In this document: positions 24,266 to 35,400 of the stretch, in pieces
How positions within the stretch are numbered: position 1 is the stretch's first letter
How the letters are laid out: the number at the start of each line of letters is the position of its first letter
Origin: Rheum nobile
Taxonomy: Eukaryota > Streptophyta > Magnoliopsida > Caryophyllales > Polygonaceae
Direction of reading: 5' to 3'
NCBI GenBank assembly: GCA_027886185.1
Contig: WOAB01000619.1
Coordinates: 1,860,001 to 1,924,000, forward strand
Length of the DNA: 64,000 bases
Notes under the pieces: model-generated
What the model saw: the letters and a program-made list of their open reading frames with translations, nothing else
The model's database searches: none
Told to the model about the DNA's origin: nothing
Translations under genes and position numbers: made by a program

Positions 24266-26907
24266 TATAACACCCCCAATTTACACCGGAGATATTACAT
24301 GCCAGTGACCTCAGACTTTACCGTCCAAAGTCACCCCAGGCTTTTCCAGAACATACATGCTTAAATACATACACAATTACATATTAATTGAAAGATTAAA
24401 CAGCGGAAGACTTTAAATACCCAACTTATAACATGGCTTAAATTATGAAGATACATCAAGGTAACACTTAACAACTTAAATACTGACTTTAAATCTTCGT
24501 CTGCAAGCTTCTTATCCTTCAATAGGTTACTTAAACTCCGGGAATCAACTCCTGATGTGCCGAATCGAACGGATGACACCAGCCCACATGCAGAGAACAA
24601 AGTTCGTGGGTTAGTCTACTGAATAGACTAGCAATGGTACAAAGCAGAGTGGTTCGAGATATCGTGACCGTTTACTATCATTGTCCCTTGAATAAAAACC
24701 GAAGGAACGATATATAACCCGGCACTTTCACGGAATGATTTAACAATTAAGATATGCACTGAAGAGAAGACTCCAAAGGAATTTGAGTCTTAAAGGAAAT
24801 TATGACAACTTCTAGGGAACATTAAAGTTACACACACAAATGATTTAAAAGTTGACTGAGATGCTTCAGTTCACAACCAACCTCATCGCATACAGCGAAT
24901 CCAGATTGAAAAGAGAACGTACTATGATCAAAGTCGAGACGAGTTTTCCTAGCTGCACTATAACTTAGCTGCACTACTCGCCGAAGGTTTATTAATCATG
25001 TGCACTCGGGCACATACCTTATTTAATTACCCAACACACTTTACTGAAACACGTTAATGTTATTAAGAGCGGCACAAAGCTTACATCTCAGGGTGACAAT
25101 CATGTCGACCCAAATTAACATAACACACAGACACACACACGAGACTTAACATTATTCCGAGAACAATGGAGTTATTATTACACAGGGTGATCTTACGTTC
25201 ACCCAGATTGCACTGCCACAGTGCTTACACTTTAATTTACAGGGTGACAGTACGTCCACCCTAATTGCACTAGCTAAGTGCTTAGTACACAGGACTGTAA
25301 TTATGCTCATCCAATGGCGCTTGCAAGGCGCTTAAAACACTTCAGATCCTTAACGGTGGATAAGAAGCATAGGTCATGACCCTTAAATTATTATTCAGAA
25401 ATTAACCCGAGGAGTATTACGATTTAAAGAAACGACAAATCTTTACTTGGATTAGCGTTCCTACGAACATTAAGTTATAAAGAAACGACTAATCCTTACT
25501 TGGATTAGCGTTCCTACGAACACTCGTGTTAACTAAACAGTCTAACACAACAATTATTCACATTAAAGTCATCCATGCAATCAACTTAAACATAGAGATA
25601 ATAGAAACGGCTAATCCTTACTTGGATTAGTTTTCCTATTAACCCACATGCTATTCTAGCATTAAGATTAAATTCACAACAATACCATCACGGTAATTAT
25701 CACATATAATAGCGTTGTTCTAACAGATATACAACCTATCATAACATTACTTTAATCACGTTTATTTATGAAATTAGTTCCCAAACAAAACAGCAGTTCA
25801 CTCCAATTTAATTAACAATTAAATAATTGATAATTAATGAAACATGGAATGATTAAGCAAGAGCGAACCGCCACTTGCCTTAATCCGCAGAGTTGGAACA
25901 AGCCTAACGACGACGGAATTCCGGGCTCGACACGGGTATAGCTCTGACAGCACAACAACCTCCGAGTCGACCCACAAGAGAAACCCTAAGTTAGATCCGA
26001 CATAAACACATTACGAATCTAAAAACGACGAAAGAAATCGAAAGAAACAACGCCTCGACGACGACCACCAAAGCCAAAAGCCAAAGAGGCATTCTGGGCT
26101 CTGGCGGCGGTCGCCGTTCTTGGCGACGGTCGCCGCAGTTCATCACGGCGGGCGCCGTGAAGAACACGGTGGTCACCGTGAAGAACTCAGACGACAGAAG
26201 CGGCGAGAAAACTCACCCAAAACACGAGCGACTCGGCCTCCTTCGACTTGCTTTGGTTTCTAACCTCCAAGGCTACCAAAAGCTTCACAAAGGCACTCTG
26301 GAAACACCACCAAACGACCTCCGGCGAAAGCTTCAGAAATCCGGCGAGGCACAACTCCGGTAAGGCAAGAATTTGGGAGAGCTTGGGCTGTGGATTGAGC
26401 TCAAAACCCCTCCCATACACCTCCTTTTATAGCCAAATGCCAGGTAACACAATCATGGCCGTACGAAGAGCTACTTCGGCGCTGCCAGAGCCACGTTGGC
26501 GACCTTTGGCAAGGACCTCCGGACAACAACGACGGCGGGCGCCGTCATAAATGCGGCGGGCGTCGCCATAGGCCTGGCGTCCCCAGCTAGGAGAAGACCC
26601 AGCCTGCTCCTCGAGCCTTGCAACGGCGGGCGCCGCCACTGTACGGCGGGCGCCGCCCTTGGCTTTGCCGCCTCCTCAGCTCTTAGACGAAAACGATATT
26701 AACCCGGGATAAAATTATCGTACGCGAACGAGTATTAAAATCCAAAGTACGCCGTCTGTATTTTATTTCACTGAGAAAAATATTACAGAGATAGAGCACA
26801 TTACAGAATGTCTCAAACTATCTGAATTAAATCCGACGTATGAAACGGGTACTCGGGAAAATTTCCAAAATTCCCAAAATATCCTTATAGAAATACGGGG
26901 TATCACA
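24266..26907 (-). mobile_element. Solo LTR, 2,642 bp, Tekay-type, minus strand
   Basis: Read on the minus strand it begins TGTGATACCCCGTATTTC and ends GGGGGTGTTATA. A perfect 5-bp target duplication ACTGA lies at 24261-24265 and 26908-26912. It shares landmarks in order with the intact LTRs at 28,429 and 37,238: GTAATATTTTTCT, TATAAAAGGAG, AAGGCAAGTGGCGG, GCACATGATTAAT-like and TGGCATGTAATATC-like blocks. The terminal TG on the left edge has become TA. No internal region remains. GC-rich palindromic motifs flank its TATA box. Confidence 0.9.
26423..26431 (-). promoter_or_regulatory. TATA box of the solo LTR
   Basis: The minus strand reads GGCTATAAAAGGAGG here, the same TATAAAAGG core as in the intact element at 28,869 and 37,678. 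Position relative to the LTR 5' end is similar (about 480 bp downstream). Confidence 0.7.
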
Positions 26908-26912
26908 ACTGA

Positions 26913-27424
26913 TTCTATAATTTACTCAGTATACTATTGTACAAAATAGCATCGCCTAGCCTGTATTCGATTCATCAACAATCTCAAATTGGATGCACAA
27001 GCAGCACAACAATCTAAAATTAGATAGCACTAGCGGTATAACAATATAAAATTAGGGCCTAGCAGATCAACCTCAAACCATGATAGCACTAGCATCACAA
27101 CAATCTGACACAAAGGCTAAAATTTACTATACCTCAAAGGCTGAAATTTGCACAACTACTCTACTCAACGACAGCAGTCGACACTAGTGCACCACCTCGT
27201 CTGCTCGTCGTCCTACGCAATGCTCGCCATCCTCGCCTCATCCGCAAGCCATTGTCCGCAAGCCGTAGTCCTCGCCTTGTCCGCACGCCATCGTCCTCGC
27301 CTCGTCCAACCTATTGCAGAATGCAGGGGACAGTTGCGGGTTGTGGGAATGCTGAGTTGAGGAAGAGAAGAGAGAGGGGCGAAGAAGAAGAGGGGGCGGG
27401 CTAGGTTTGAGTTAATTTAGGTTT
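26913..27424. other. No gene recognised; left flank of the CACTA-like element
   Basis: A GC-richer part (27,170-27,340) repeats CTCGTC...GCC and CGCAAGCC motifs and is open for 70 codons on the plus strand. I recognise no protein. A GAAGAAGAAGAG purine-rich tract lies just before the CACTA end. Confidence 0.35.
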
Positions 27425-27454
27425 CACTGGAAAAAAAATAGGGGTAAAAGAAAT

Positions 27455-28428
27455 TGTAAAATTTTACCACGGTTGTATAAAGAACCGAGGTAATAGTTCC
27501 AAACATTCTCATTTACCACGAAAAAATACGGAACCGTGGTCAAAGTAATTGTAAAAATTACCACGGTTGTTTAAAGAACCGAGGTAATAGTGTCAAACAT
27601 TCTCATTTACCACGAAAAAATACGGAACCGTGGTAAAAGTAATTGTAAAATTACCACAGTTATTTAAAGAACCGGGGTAATAATGTCATACATTCTCATT
27701 TACCACGAAAAAATACGGAACCGTGGTCAAAGTAATTGTAAAAATTACCACGGTTTTTTAAAGAATCGAGGTAATAGTGTCAAACATTCTCATTTACCAC
27801 GAAAAAATACGGAGCCGTGGTAAAAGTAATTGTAAAATTACCACGGTTGTTTAAAGAACCGGGGTAATAATGCCATACATTCTCATTTACCATGAAAAAA
27901 TACAGAACCATGGTAAAAGTAATTGTAAAATTACCGTGGTTGTTTAAAGAACCGGGGTAATAATGCCATACATTCTCATTTACCACGAAAAAATACAGAA
28001 CCGTGGTAAAAGTAATTGTAAAATTACCGCGGTTGTTTAAAGAACCGGGGTAATAATGCCATACATTCTCATTTACCACGAAAAAGTACGGAATTGTGGT
28101 AAAAGTAATTGTAAAATTACAACGGTTGTTTAAAGAACCGGGGTAATAATGCCATACATTCATATTTACCACGAAATAATACGAAACCGTGGTAAAAGTA
28201 ATTGTAAAATTACCATGGTTGTTTAAAGAACCGGGGTAATAATGCCATACATTCTCATTTACCACGAAAAAATACGGAACCGTGGTAAAAGTAATTGTAA
28301 AATTACCGTGGTTGTTTAAAGAACCGGGGTAATAATGCCATACATTCTCATTTACCACGACAAAATATGGAACTGTGGTAAAAGTAATTATAAAATTACC
28401 ACGGTTGTTTAAAGAACCGGGATAATAA
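27455..28428. repeat. 93-bp tandem array (10 copies; an 11th at 39,786)
   Basis: CATTCTCATTTACCACG recurs at 27504, 27598, 27691, 27785, 27878, 27971 and onward every 93-94 bp. Each unit contains ACCACGGTTGTTTAAAGAACC and the inverse ACCGTGGTAA, so units hold inverted short motifs as in CACTA subterminal repeats. The array resumes at 39,786 exactly in phase (next copy at 39,793), which confirms that the Tekay element inserted inside the array. Confidence 0.92.
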
Positions 28429-28868
28429 TGTAATATCCCGTATATTTGTACGAATAAATTTCGAATTTTCTTAAGCCCGTATTGCAAGCTAGATTAAATT
28501 CAGGGACGTATGAACATTCGGTGTAATGTTTGGTCTCTGTAATATTTTTCTGAGCAATATAAAATACAGTTAACGTATTTTTGGGTTAAATGATCGTTCG
28601 TGTACAAATATATTTAACCTGGGGTTAAGTAAAACTTACCACTTATGGTAAGTGACGACAAAAGCCAAAAGAGTCGGCCAAGGCCCTCACCGCACCCGGC
28701 GGCAAGGCCATTACCGCGTCCCGCGGCCACCTCTGACGTGCAGCCATTTGCAGCTGGCAACCAACTTGACACGCCTGGCGCCTAGCCTTGCTGACTCGTC
28801 GGGGCTACAAGGCCTAGCTGGTACACGTCTTGGGGCACTTGTCTTGCAAGGGCTCTTTGTGGTTTGCT

Positions 28869-28877
28869 TATAAAAGG
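28869..28877 (+). promoter_or_regulatory. TATA box of the 5' LTR
   Basis: TATAAAAGG lies about 440 bp into the LTR. About 40-50 bp downstream is a CT-rich tract, a plausible start region for the genomic RNA. The same core is conserved in the 3' LTR and in the diverged solo LTR at 24,266-26,907. Confidence 0.75.
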
Positions 28878-29590
28878 AGAGACGAAGCCATGGGAGAAGC
28901 CAGAAGTCGGCTCCTCACCATCTTCTTCCTCCTTTCTCTGTCAGAAAATCCAGATATCAGCTTCTGAGCTGAACTTCGAGCTCCGTTTGTGATCGATTCT
29001 GTCATTCGTTTGGCGAGATCAAAATTGCATATTGAAGGTGAAGTATAGCTTAAGAGGGTGAGAAGAATAGCCAAGCTCGATTCGAACTAGAAGTCGATCA
29101 AAAGTTGGTAAGAAAACCCTTGAAAGTCACTGTTTTCACCTTCGAATTTTGTGACTTTTGCTGAACTTTGAATTCGATTTTCGTGGTTGTGCGGCTTTGT
29201 TTTGATCCGTTCTCAAGAGGATTTTGAAGCTTGTTGGAAGCTTAATAGGGTGGTAGGATCGAACCAAGAAGAATCGAAGCCAGAGGGGTTCGATTTGGGT
29301 GAGTTCTCCCCGTTGCTAACGCTGTCATCCGCCCCTTCCTGTGCGCCGCACCCGACGGTGATGTGCCTGCCGCCCCCCGCGGCAGCCATGCCGGTTGAGT
29401 GTTGTCGTGTTGGGCATGGGCTAAGGCCCCGTTCTTTGATTCGTATTCCATTAGATTCGTATATATAGATATTGAATCTAAATTGAGGTCTTGTTATGGG
29501 TCGTTCCATATGGATTTATTATCCAGGATCTATTCCCGTTCCGGACTCGGAAACCCTTTTATTCTAAGCTTTCGAAGCTTTCGTCAGATC

Positions 29591-29600
29591 CAAGGCAAGT
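29591..29600 (+). other. Putative GC splice donor in the LTR leader
   Basis: CAAGGCAAGT matches a U2 donor with GC in place of GT (AAG/GCAAGT). The solo LTR (minus strand, near 25,880) and the diverged LTR block (8,470-8,478) also have AAGGCAAGT, while the 3' LTR has AAGGTAAGT at 38,402-38,410. Conservation between otherwise diverged LTRs supports function. Splicing itself is inferred. Confidence 0.55.
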
Positions 29601-30973
29601 GGCGGTTCGCTCTTGCTTATCATTCCATATTTCTATTAATTATCAATTGCTTAATTGTTAATTAATTTGGATTGATTATTTTTCATGTCTGGAATCGTTT
29701 TATGAAATATCTTTGGAAAGATAAAATGAATATTATAATAGGTTGTATATATGTTAGAACAACACTATTATATATATATGATCTAGATTGAAATATATCT
29801 AGGATGTTGGCCTTAATGGCTTTATTATGATTGACTGTTCTGAACTGCTTAGTTAGAACGAGTATTCGTAGGAACGCTACTCGGTATCTCTCAGTGAGTA
29901 CTAGTCGTTTCTTTATAACCAAGTGGATGGGATGTCCAGGCCCCAACACTTTTCTTTGGTCATGACCTTCTCCTATCCGAGTATAGGGTATGTGCACAAC
30001 AGCTGGTGCCAATCTCTGGGATTTAGTCCCAACTCTCTATATCTCAGTATCCGCCGAGGATGAGATTTTAAAAGCTTGAAACGTGAATGAGCGTTTTGGA
30101 ATTAAATAAGATAAGTGCCCGAGTGCACATAATTAATTTACCTCCGGCGAGTAGTGCAGCTAGGTGATAGTGCAACTAGGAAACTCGCCCTGACTTGAAT
30201 GTAGTACGTTCTCTTTCCGATCTGGATTCGTATCATGCGGTGATTCGCATTATACGGTGAGGTTGGTCGTGGACCGAAGCATCTCAGTCAATCTTTAAAT
30301 GTATATATATATATATATATGAACTTATAATGTTCCAGACATTGTCATGCTTCCGATAAGACTCACTCTTTTGGAGTCTTCTCTTGGATTAATTCCTATA
30401 AGACTCATTTCCGTTGGAGTCTTCTCTTGATCATGTCTTTTGAGATATTCCAGTAGAAGTATGGTGGTTGGCTATCGTTATCGGTTATTATCCGAGAAAC
30501 GATGAGTCTAACCTAATACGACTACTTAGAACCACTCTGCTTTGTACCATTGCTAGTCTTTCATTAGACTAACCCACGAACATTGTTCTCTGCATGTGGG
30601 CTGGTGTCATCCGTTCGATTCGGCACATCAGATAAGTTGCCACCCAGTGAAGGCTAAAGAACGACTATGACGGGAAGTGTTTTTGACAAGTTTATCCAGG
30701 TTGAGATTCGTGGCATTGTTCGCCATGGTCAAGACTTGCTTTATCTTTAAAAGACTTCCGCTATGTTATTTACTCTGAAAACAATGTTTTAACCTACGGG
30801 GATTGGGTTGTAATCCCCTGACTTATGTTTTAATGGATGGTTTGTGGATTACATAAATGTTATTTATGATTTGAATAATCCGGTTTAGCCTTGGGTGGTT
30901 TCGGAGGTGAAATCCGGGATCACTGGCGGTAATGCCTTTCCAAAGGGGTTATGAATTTGGGGGTGTTACAGAT

Positions 30974-30988
30974 TTGGTATCAGAGCAC
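30974..30988 (+). other. Primer-binding site (initiator tRNA-Met)
   Basis: TTGGTATCAGAGCAC begins three bases after the LTR end. TGGTATCAGAGC is complementary to the 3' end of plant initiator tRNA-Met, the usual primer of Ty3/gypsy chromoviruses. Confidence 0.9.
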
Positions 30989-31149
30989 AAGTTTTAAAAC
31001 GGGTTGGGTATTTGACAAACCATTTACTCGTTTTATACTGAGGAAAGTTTTCAAAGAACTTGAATTTGAAAAGACATATCTTAATACCGTTCATAGTCGT
31101 GCCTTCTTCTTTGGTCTAATATGGAAAGCAAACTTCTATATTTAGAAAG

Positions 31150-31176
31150 ACTAATTTCCTTCTCGTCGCCTATAGG
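31150..31176 (+). other. Putative splice acceptor just before the extra ORF
   Basis: ACTAAT, a good branch-point match, is followed by a pyrimidine-rich stretch and CTATAG. The AG at 31,174-31,175 lies three bases before the ATG at 31,179. Together with the LTR donor it would remove about 1.58 kb, including the LTR 3' half and the PBS. Confidence 0.5.
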
Positions 31177-31178
31177 AT

Positions 31179-32189
31179 ATGGGCGCGTGCTTATCCTTTC
31201 AAAGGGACTCGGAGGAGATTGAGATGGCTCCATCATCTCCCGACAGATTTAACCTTCTTATTCCCCAGCGGCATTTCGAAATCGGAAGCTCAAGCAAATC
31301 ACCAGAGGATGAGGAGGAGGTGAAGCTCGTCCTTCCCGAATCAGTGGTGTTGAGGTCCGATAATGCGGTGATTCCAGTCGTGGAACTTGTTGTACCATCA
31401 AGGGTTGAGCCATCGAGGTATGCCCAAGGCTATTACGACAACGATTACACGATTAACACTATTCCGGAAGGGAATGAGGAAGAAGCAGAAGAAGAGGAAG
31501 ATGAAGAGACTATGGAGGTAGACATTGACGGTGATACGTCAGGGTACACCGGAGAATATCTTGATGAAGATGCAGAAATTGAGTCAGTCCCCGGGATGGA
31601 TTTCGAGGAAGATCCTGAGGAAGATCCCGAAGAAGAGGATCCACAGGAAGAAGAAAGCCTTGAAGAAGTCCAAGGGGGACAAGAACAAGAGCTTGAAGAG
31701 ATAAGGCAGTTACTAGTGGACCAGGAAGACCCTGGAATGCAAGCTATCTACCCAGACCCATTAGTTGAGCCTGAGTATGTACCGTTGACTGACGCAGAGT
31801 GGGAAGCACTCTACATCGAGTATGGTCTCAGGGAGGATAACAACTCACGCTATGATTCGGAAGACGCTCTGCCTCTTCGTGCTCGAAGAAGGCGAAGTTC
31901 AAGTCCCGAGTTACGTGGGATCCTTCGTCAGAGCCAACAGAGGAGAGAGGAAGGTCAACGTGAGATTGAAGAAATGGAACGTGCTCAAAGACAGGCAAGA
32001 ATTGGAGAGGAAAGTCAGAATGGTCAGGATTCTCGTATAAGGCCAAGGACACCGAAATCCAAGAATGAATTGTGTGCCCCAGGGCCAAGTCAGGCGAGAG
32101 ATCAGTCATCTGATTCTGATGAGGAGCCTCGTCCAAAGAAGCCTTGCAGGAGTAGCATTCCATACAGGAAGCGTTTTAGGGGTCTGTGA
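31179..32189 (+). CDS. Extra 336-aa ORF upstream of gag (acidic protein, unknown function)
   Basis: This uninterrupted ORF lies between the PBS and gag in the Tekay element. I recognise no domain. The N-terminus MGACLS fits a myristoylation-type signal (Gly2, Ser6) with a nearby Cys4. Residues about 98-182 are very acidic, with runs of Glu and Asp. Residues 234-240 are Arg-rich (RARRRRS), about 250-275 could form a charged helix, and the end (318-334) is basic with Lys/Arg clusters that could act as a nuclear signal. Its ATG directly follows a good splice-acceptor sequence. It is free of stops while gag-pol downstream has five. Standard Tekay elements encode only gag-pol as far as I know; extra ORFs before gag are known from Ogre-type elements. 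Its role is unknown. Confidence 0.75.
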   Translation: MGACLSFQRDSEEIEMAPSSPDRFNLLIPQRHFEIGSSSKSPEDEEEVKLVLPESVVLRSDNAVIPVVELVVPSRVEPSRYAQGYYDNDYTINTIPEGNEEEAEEEEDEETMEVDIDGDTSGYTGEYLDEDAEIESVPGMDFEEDPEEDPEEEDPQEEESLEEVQGGQEQELEEIRQLLVDQEDPGMQAIYPDPLVEPEYVPLTDAEWEALYIEYGLREDNNSRYDSEDALPLRARRRRSSSPELRGILRQSQQRREEGQREIEEMERAQRQARIGEESQNGQDSRIRPRTPKSKNELCAPGPSQARDQSSDSDEEPRPKKPCRSSIPYRKRFRGL

Positions 32190-32330
32190 AGAAAGGACCA
32201 GTATAACAAATAGTAGTACTTATGTATAATAGTCGGATATTATATGATGTAGTACTAAATTCTTAGAGCAATTTTGTCAAAAGCTCTAAAGAATTAATTT
32301 TGTTGAACCTTGCGGCGATGTTAAGAAGTT

Positions 32331-32334
<4 letters not shown>

Positions 32335-32382
<48 letters not shown>
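32335..32382. repeat. (AT)n microsatellite between extra ORF and gag
   Basis: An uninterrupted AT dinucleotide run of about 48 bp lies in the spacer between the two ORFs. Length polymorphism is likely. Confidence 0.95.
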
Positions 32383-32384
<2 letters not shown>

Positions 32385-32476
32385 CCAAGTTGATCTATTC
32401 TGAGTTGATTTTATTACATTCAATATGCTGAAGAGATATTAATGTAACGAATCCTTGGAATTTGATCGGTAAACAG

Positions 32477-35400
32477 ATGGTGAACACGAGAAACAACCGT
32501 AACGGTACTGGACCTAGTGGTCATCTCAGACTAGCTGGAAGGGATGCTGCAAACCTTGAGGAGGTGCATGACTCTGCATCCAATGCTAACCCGGAGGGCA
32601 ATGGCCAAGCTTCGGCCAATGCTCCTATGGTGTTCGATGAGGCAGCAGTTGCAGCAATCCGAGGGATTGTGATGCAAGCAATGGCTGACGCTCTATGACC
32701 AAATGTACCTCAGGCACAAGGAGTGCCAATTCCTCCACCAGTTCCCAGGGTTGGAGCACCAGAAGTTCAGGAACCTGTGATTCCAGAGAATACAGTCGGG
32801 AATAGAAGCAATTATGGTCGAGCTTTGAAGACCATAACTTCTATGAGACCTGATTGTTACAACGGGAAAGGTGAGCCAGTCCGTGTGACTCACTGGTTTT
32901 CCCATATGGAGAGATTGTTTCACAACGTAGAATGCACTGAAGCTGAAAAGGTGCATATAACGTCTCTCCAACTGAAGGAAGATGCCAGCGAGTGGTGGGA
33001 AAATAGTGGACTTGCAGACAGCCCTGATCTGAACTGAGCGATGTTCAAGACAAAAATGACTGATCGTTTCTTTTCTCGAGCCATGAGGGAAGAGAAACGT
33101 AAAGAATTTTTATATCCAATGATCGATGGATTAAAGGTGACTGAGTTAGCCACCAAGTTTAATCACTTACTGCAATATGCTGGATCAGAGGTATCCAGTG
33201 AAGAGCAAAAGATCATGTATTTTCATGAATGGATGAGTCCTGATATCAAGCCATTAATGGTGCATCATACTTGCTCTACCTTGGAGCAATATGTGGATGC
33301 AGCCTATAAGCTGAAAGTGACTCTAGAAGATTCAGCTAAGAGACGTAACCGCCAGAGATCGATGCAGAATCAATCTCAGGCAAGTGGTTTTAAACGTCCT
33401 GTGCCGCCGTCGAATTTTGCTAAATCTGGCAGGGCTAAGACTGAGATGACTCAGAGTGGGTCTACACAACAGTCTGGCTAGAGTAAGAAGCCGATTCAGT
33501 GTTTCAACTGTGGTGTGCATGGGCATAAGAGCAATGTGTGTCCAAGAGAGAAGAAGACTTGTTTTGCTTGTGGAAAGGAAGGGCCATTGCAGACGTTCTG
33601 TCCACGAAATAGGCAGATGGGTGCCGAATCGCAGCAAGGGTCTGTGAACCAGAGCAACCGGCCTAGATTCAAGCCAGTGGAGAGTCCCAGTCCGTCGACT
33701 CAGACTACTGCGCAGAACAAGGGGAAAGCCCCAACTGTGTCCGGAGGGCAAGGTCAACGCTTATACGGGATGCATAAGGCGGATGGACCCAGTACTCCGA
33801 TTGCTCAAGGTACCCTATACCTCCACTCTACTCCAGTATGCATTTTGTTTGATTCGGGTGCTACCCATTCCTTTATATCTGAGAGCTGTGTTAGCAAGTT
33901 AGGATTAGTTTGCAACGAAGCTTTGGAGCCTTTTGTTGTAAGTCTTCCTAATGGAAACCAATTAGTGGGAACCAAACGTCTGTCAAAATTCCCAGTTACC
34001 ATTCAAGGTAAGGAATTTGATGCAGATTTGATCTGCATTGATATGGCTCCTTATGACATTATCCTTGGTATGGATTGGATGACGCGTCATGGAGCGGTAA
34101 TCGACTTTACTTCGAGAACTGTGACAGTTTCATCGGAGGGCCAGCGTATATGTAAGTTTAAGGGTCGAAATGAAGCGGATAACGGCAAGCTCATCAATGC
34201 GATGGCTGCGTTTTAGCTACTTCGACAAGGTTGTGCCAGGTATCTCTGTTTCCTGGATGAGCCCAAGAAAGATGAACCATCAGTACTTGATATTCCAGTT
34301 GTTAAGGAATTCCCGGATGTTTTCCCGGAGGAAATTCCTGGATTATCCCCGTATCGCATCGTAGAGTTTACGATTGATCTTAAGCCTGGTACTGCACCAA
34401 TTTCTAAAGCACCATATCGGATGGCTCCTGCCGAGATGCAAGAGCTGAAGAAGCAGCTGGAGGATCTTTTTGACAAAGGATATATAAGACCGAGTGCATC
34501 ACCTTGGGGTGCTCCGGTTTTGTTTGTTAAGAAGAAGGATGGATCATTTAGACTTTGCATCGACTATCGTGAGTTGAACAAAGTTACGATCAAGAACAAG
34601 TATCCTTTGCCTAGGATCGATGATTTGTTAGATCAATTGCAGGGAGCAAAAGTATTTTCTAAGATCGATATGAGATCCGGTTACCACCAACTCAGGATTC
34701 GTGAGGAAGATATTCCGAGGACAGCATTCCGGACAAGATATGGTCACTACGAGTTTGTAGTTATGCCATTTGGACTTACCAATGCTCCTGCCGTCTTCAT
34801 GGATTTGATGAACCGATGTTTTTACCAGTACTTGGATAAGTTCGTGGTGGTTTTCATCGACGATATTTTGATCTACTCTCCGAGTGAAGAAGCTCACGAG
34901 GAACATCTGCGGATTGTCTTGTCAATCCTTAGACAAAATGAGCTTTATGCGAAATTGTCTAAATGTGACTTTTGGATCAGAGAAGTGGCTTTCTTAGGCC
35001 ACGTGATCAATGAGAATGGGGTGATGGTCGATCCCCAGAAGATTGAAGCTGTGGCAAATTGGAAACGTCCTCAGATTGTGAAGGATGTGCGCAGTTTTCT
35101 TGGACTTGCTGGATACTACAGACGGTTCATAGAGGGATTTTCTAAGATCGCTCTACCTATGACCGGTTTACTCCGCAAGGTCCACAAGAAGTTTGTCTGG
35201 AGTGACAAGTGTGAGGCCAGTTTTCAGAAGTTGAAACAGTGTTTAACCTCTGCACCTGTTCTAGCGCTGCCAGAAGGAAATGATGGGTATGTGGTCTACA
35301 GTGATGCTTCTAAAAGTGGTTTGGGTTGTGTATTGATGCAGAAGGGCAGAGTGATTACTTATGCATCTCGACAACTAAAAACCTATGAAGAAAAGTATCC

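Larger units (their letters stand above)
28429..30970 (+). repeat. 5' LTR of the Tekay element
   Basis: It is 2,542 bp, starts with TG and ends with CA. It contains a TATA box at 28,869, a leader with CTTCTTCCTCCTTTCTC, a splice-donor-like AAG/GCAAGT at 29,594/29,595, and short open frames identical in both LTRs. Those ORFs are repeated only because the LTR is, and none resembles a known protein. Confidence 0.95.

Noticed and set aside
27455..28428. CRISPR-like regular repeat array
   Set aside because: Units are 93 bp with no separate unique spacers, no cas genes are present, and the sequence is a plant nuclear genome.
27780..28487. 235-codon minus-strand ORF with a 31-residue repeat
   Set aside because: It exists because the 93-bp array unit is a multiple of three. 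It lies in subterminal repeats and is interrupted by the Tekay insertion; no domain is recognisable.
28652..29665. Several 70-100-codon ORFs in the LTR (also at 37,461-38,475)
   Set aside because: They are present twice only because the LTR is duplicated. They overlap each other in different frames, and no known protein is recognisable.
30974..30988. tRNA-like sequence TGGTATCAGAGC
   Set aside because: It is the primer-binding site, only the complement of a tRNA 3' end; no cloverleaf follows.
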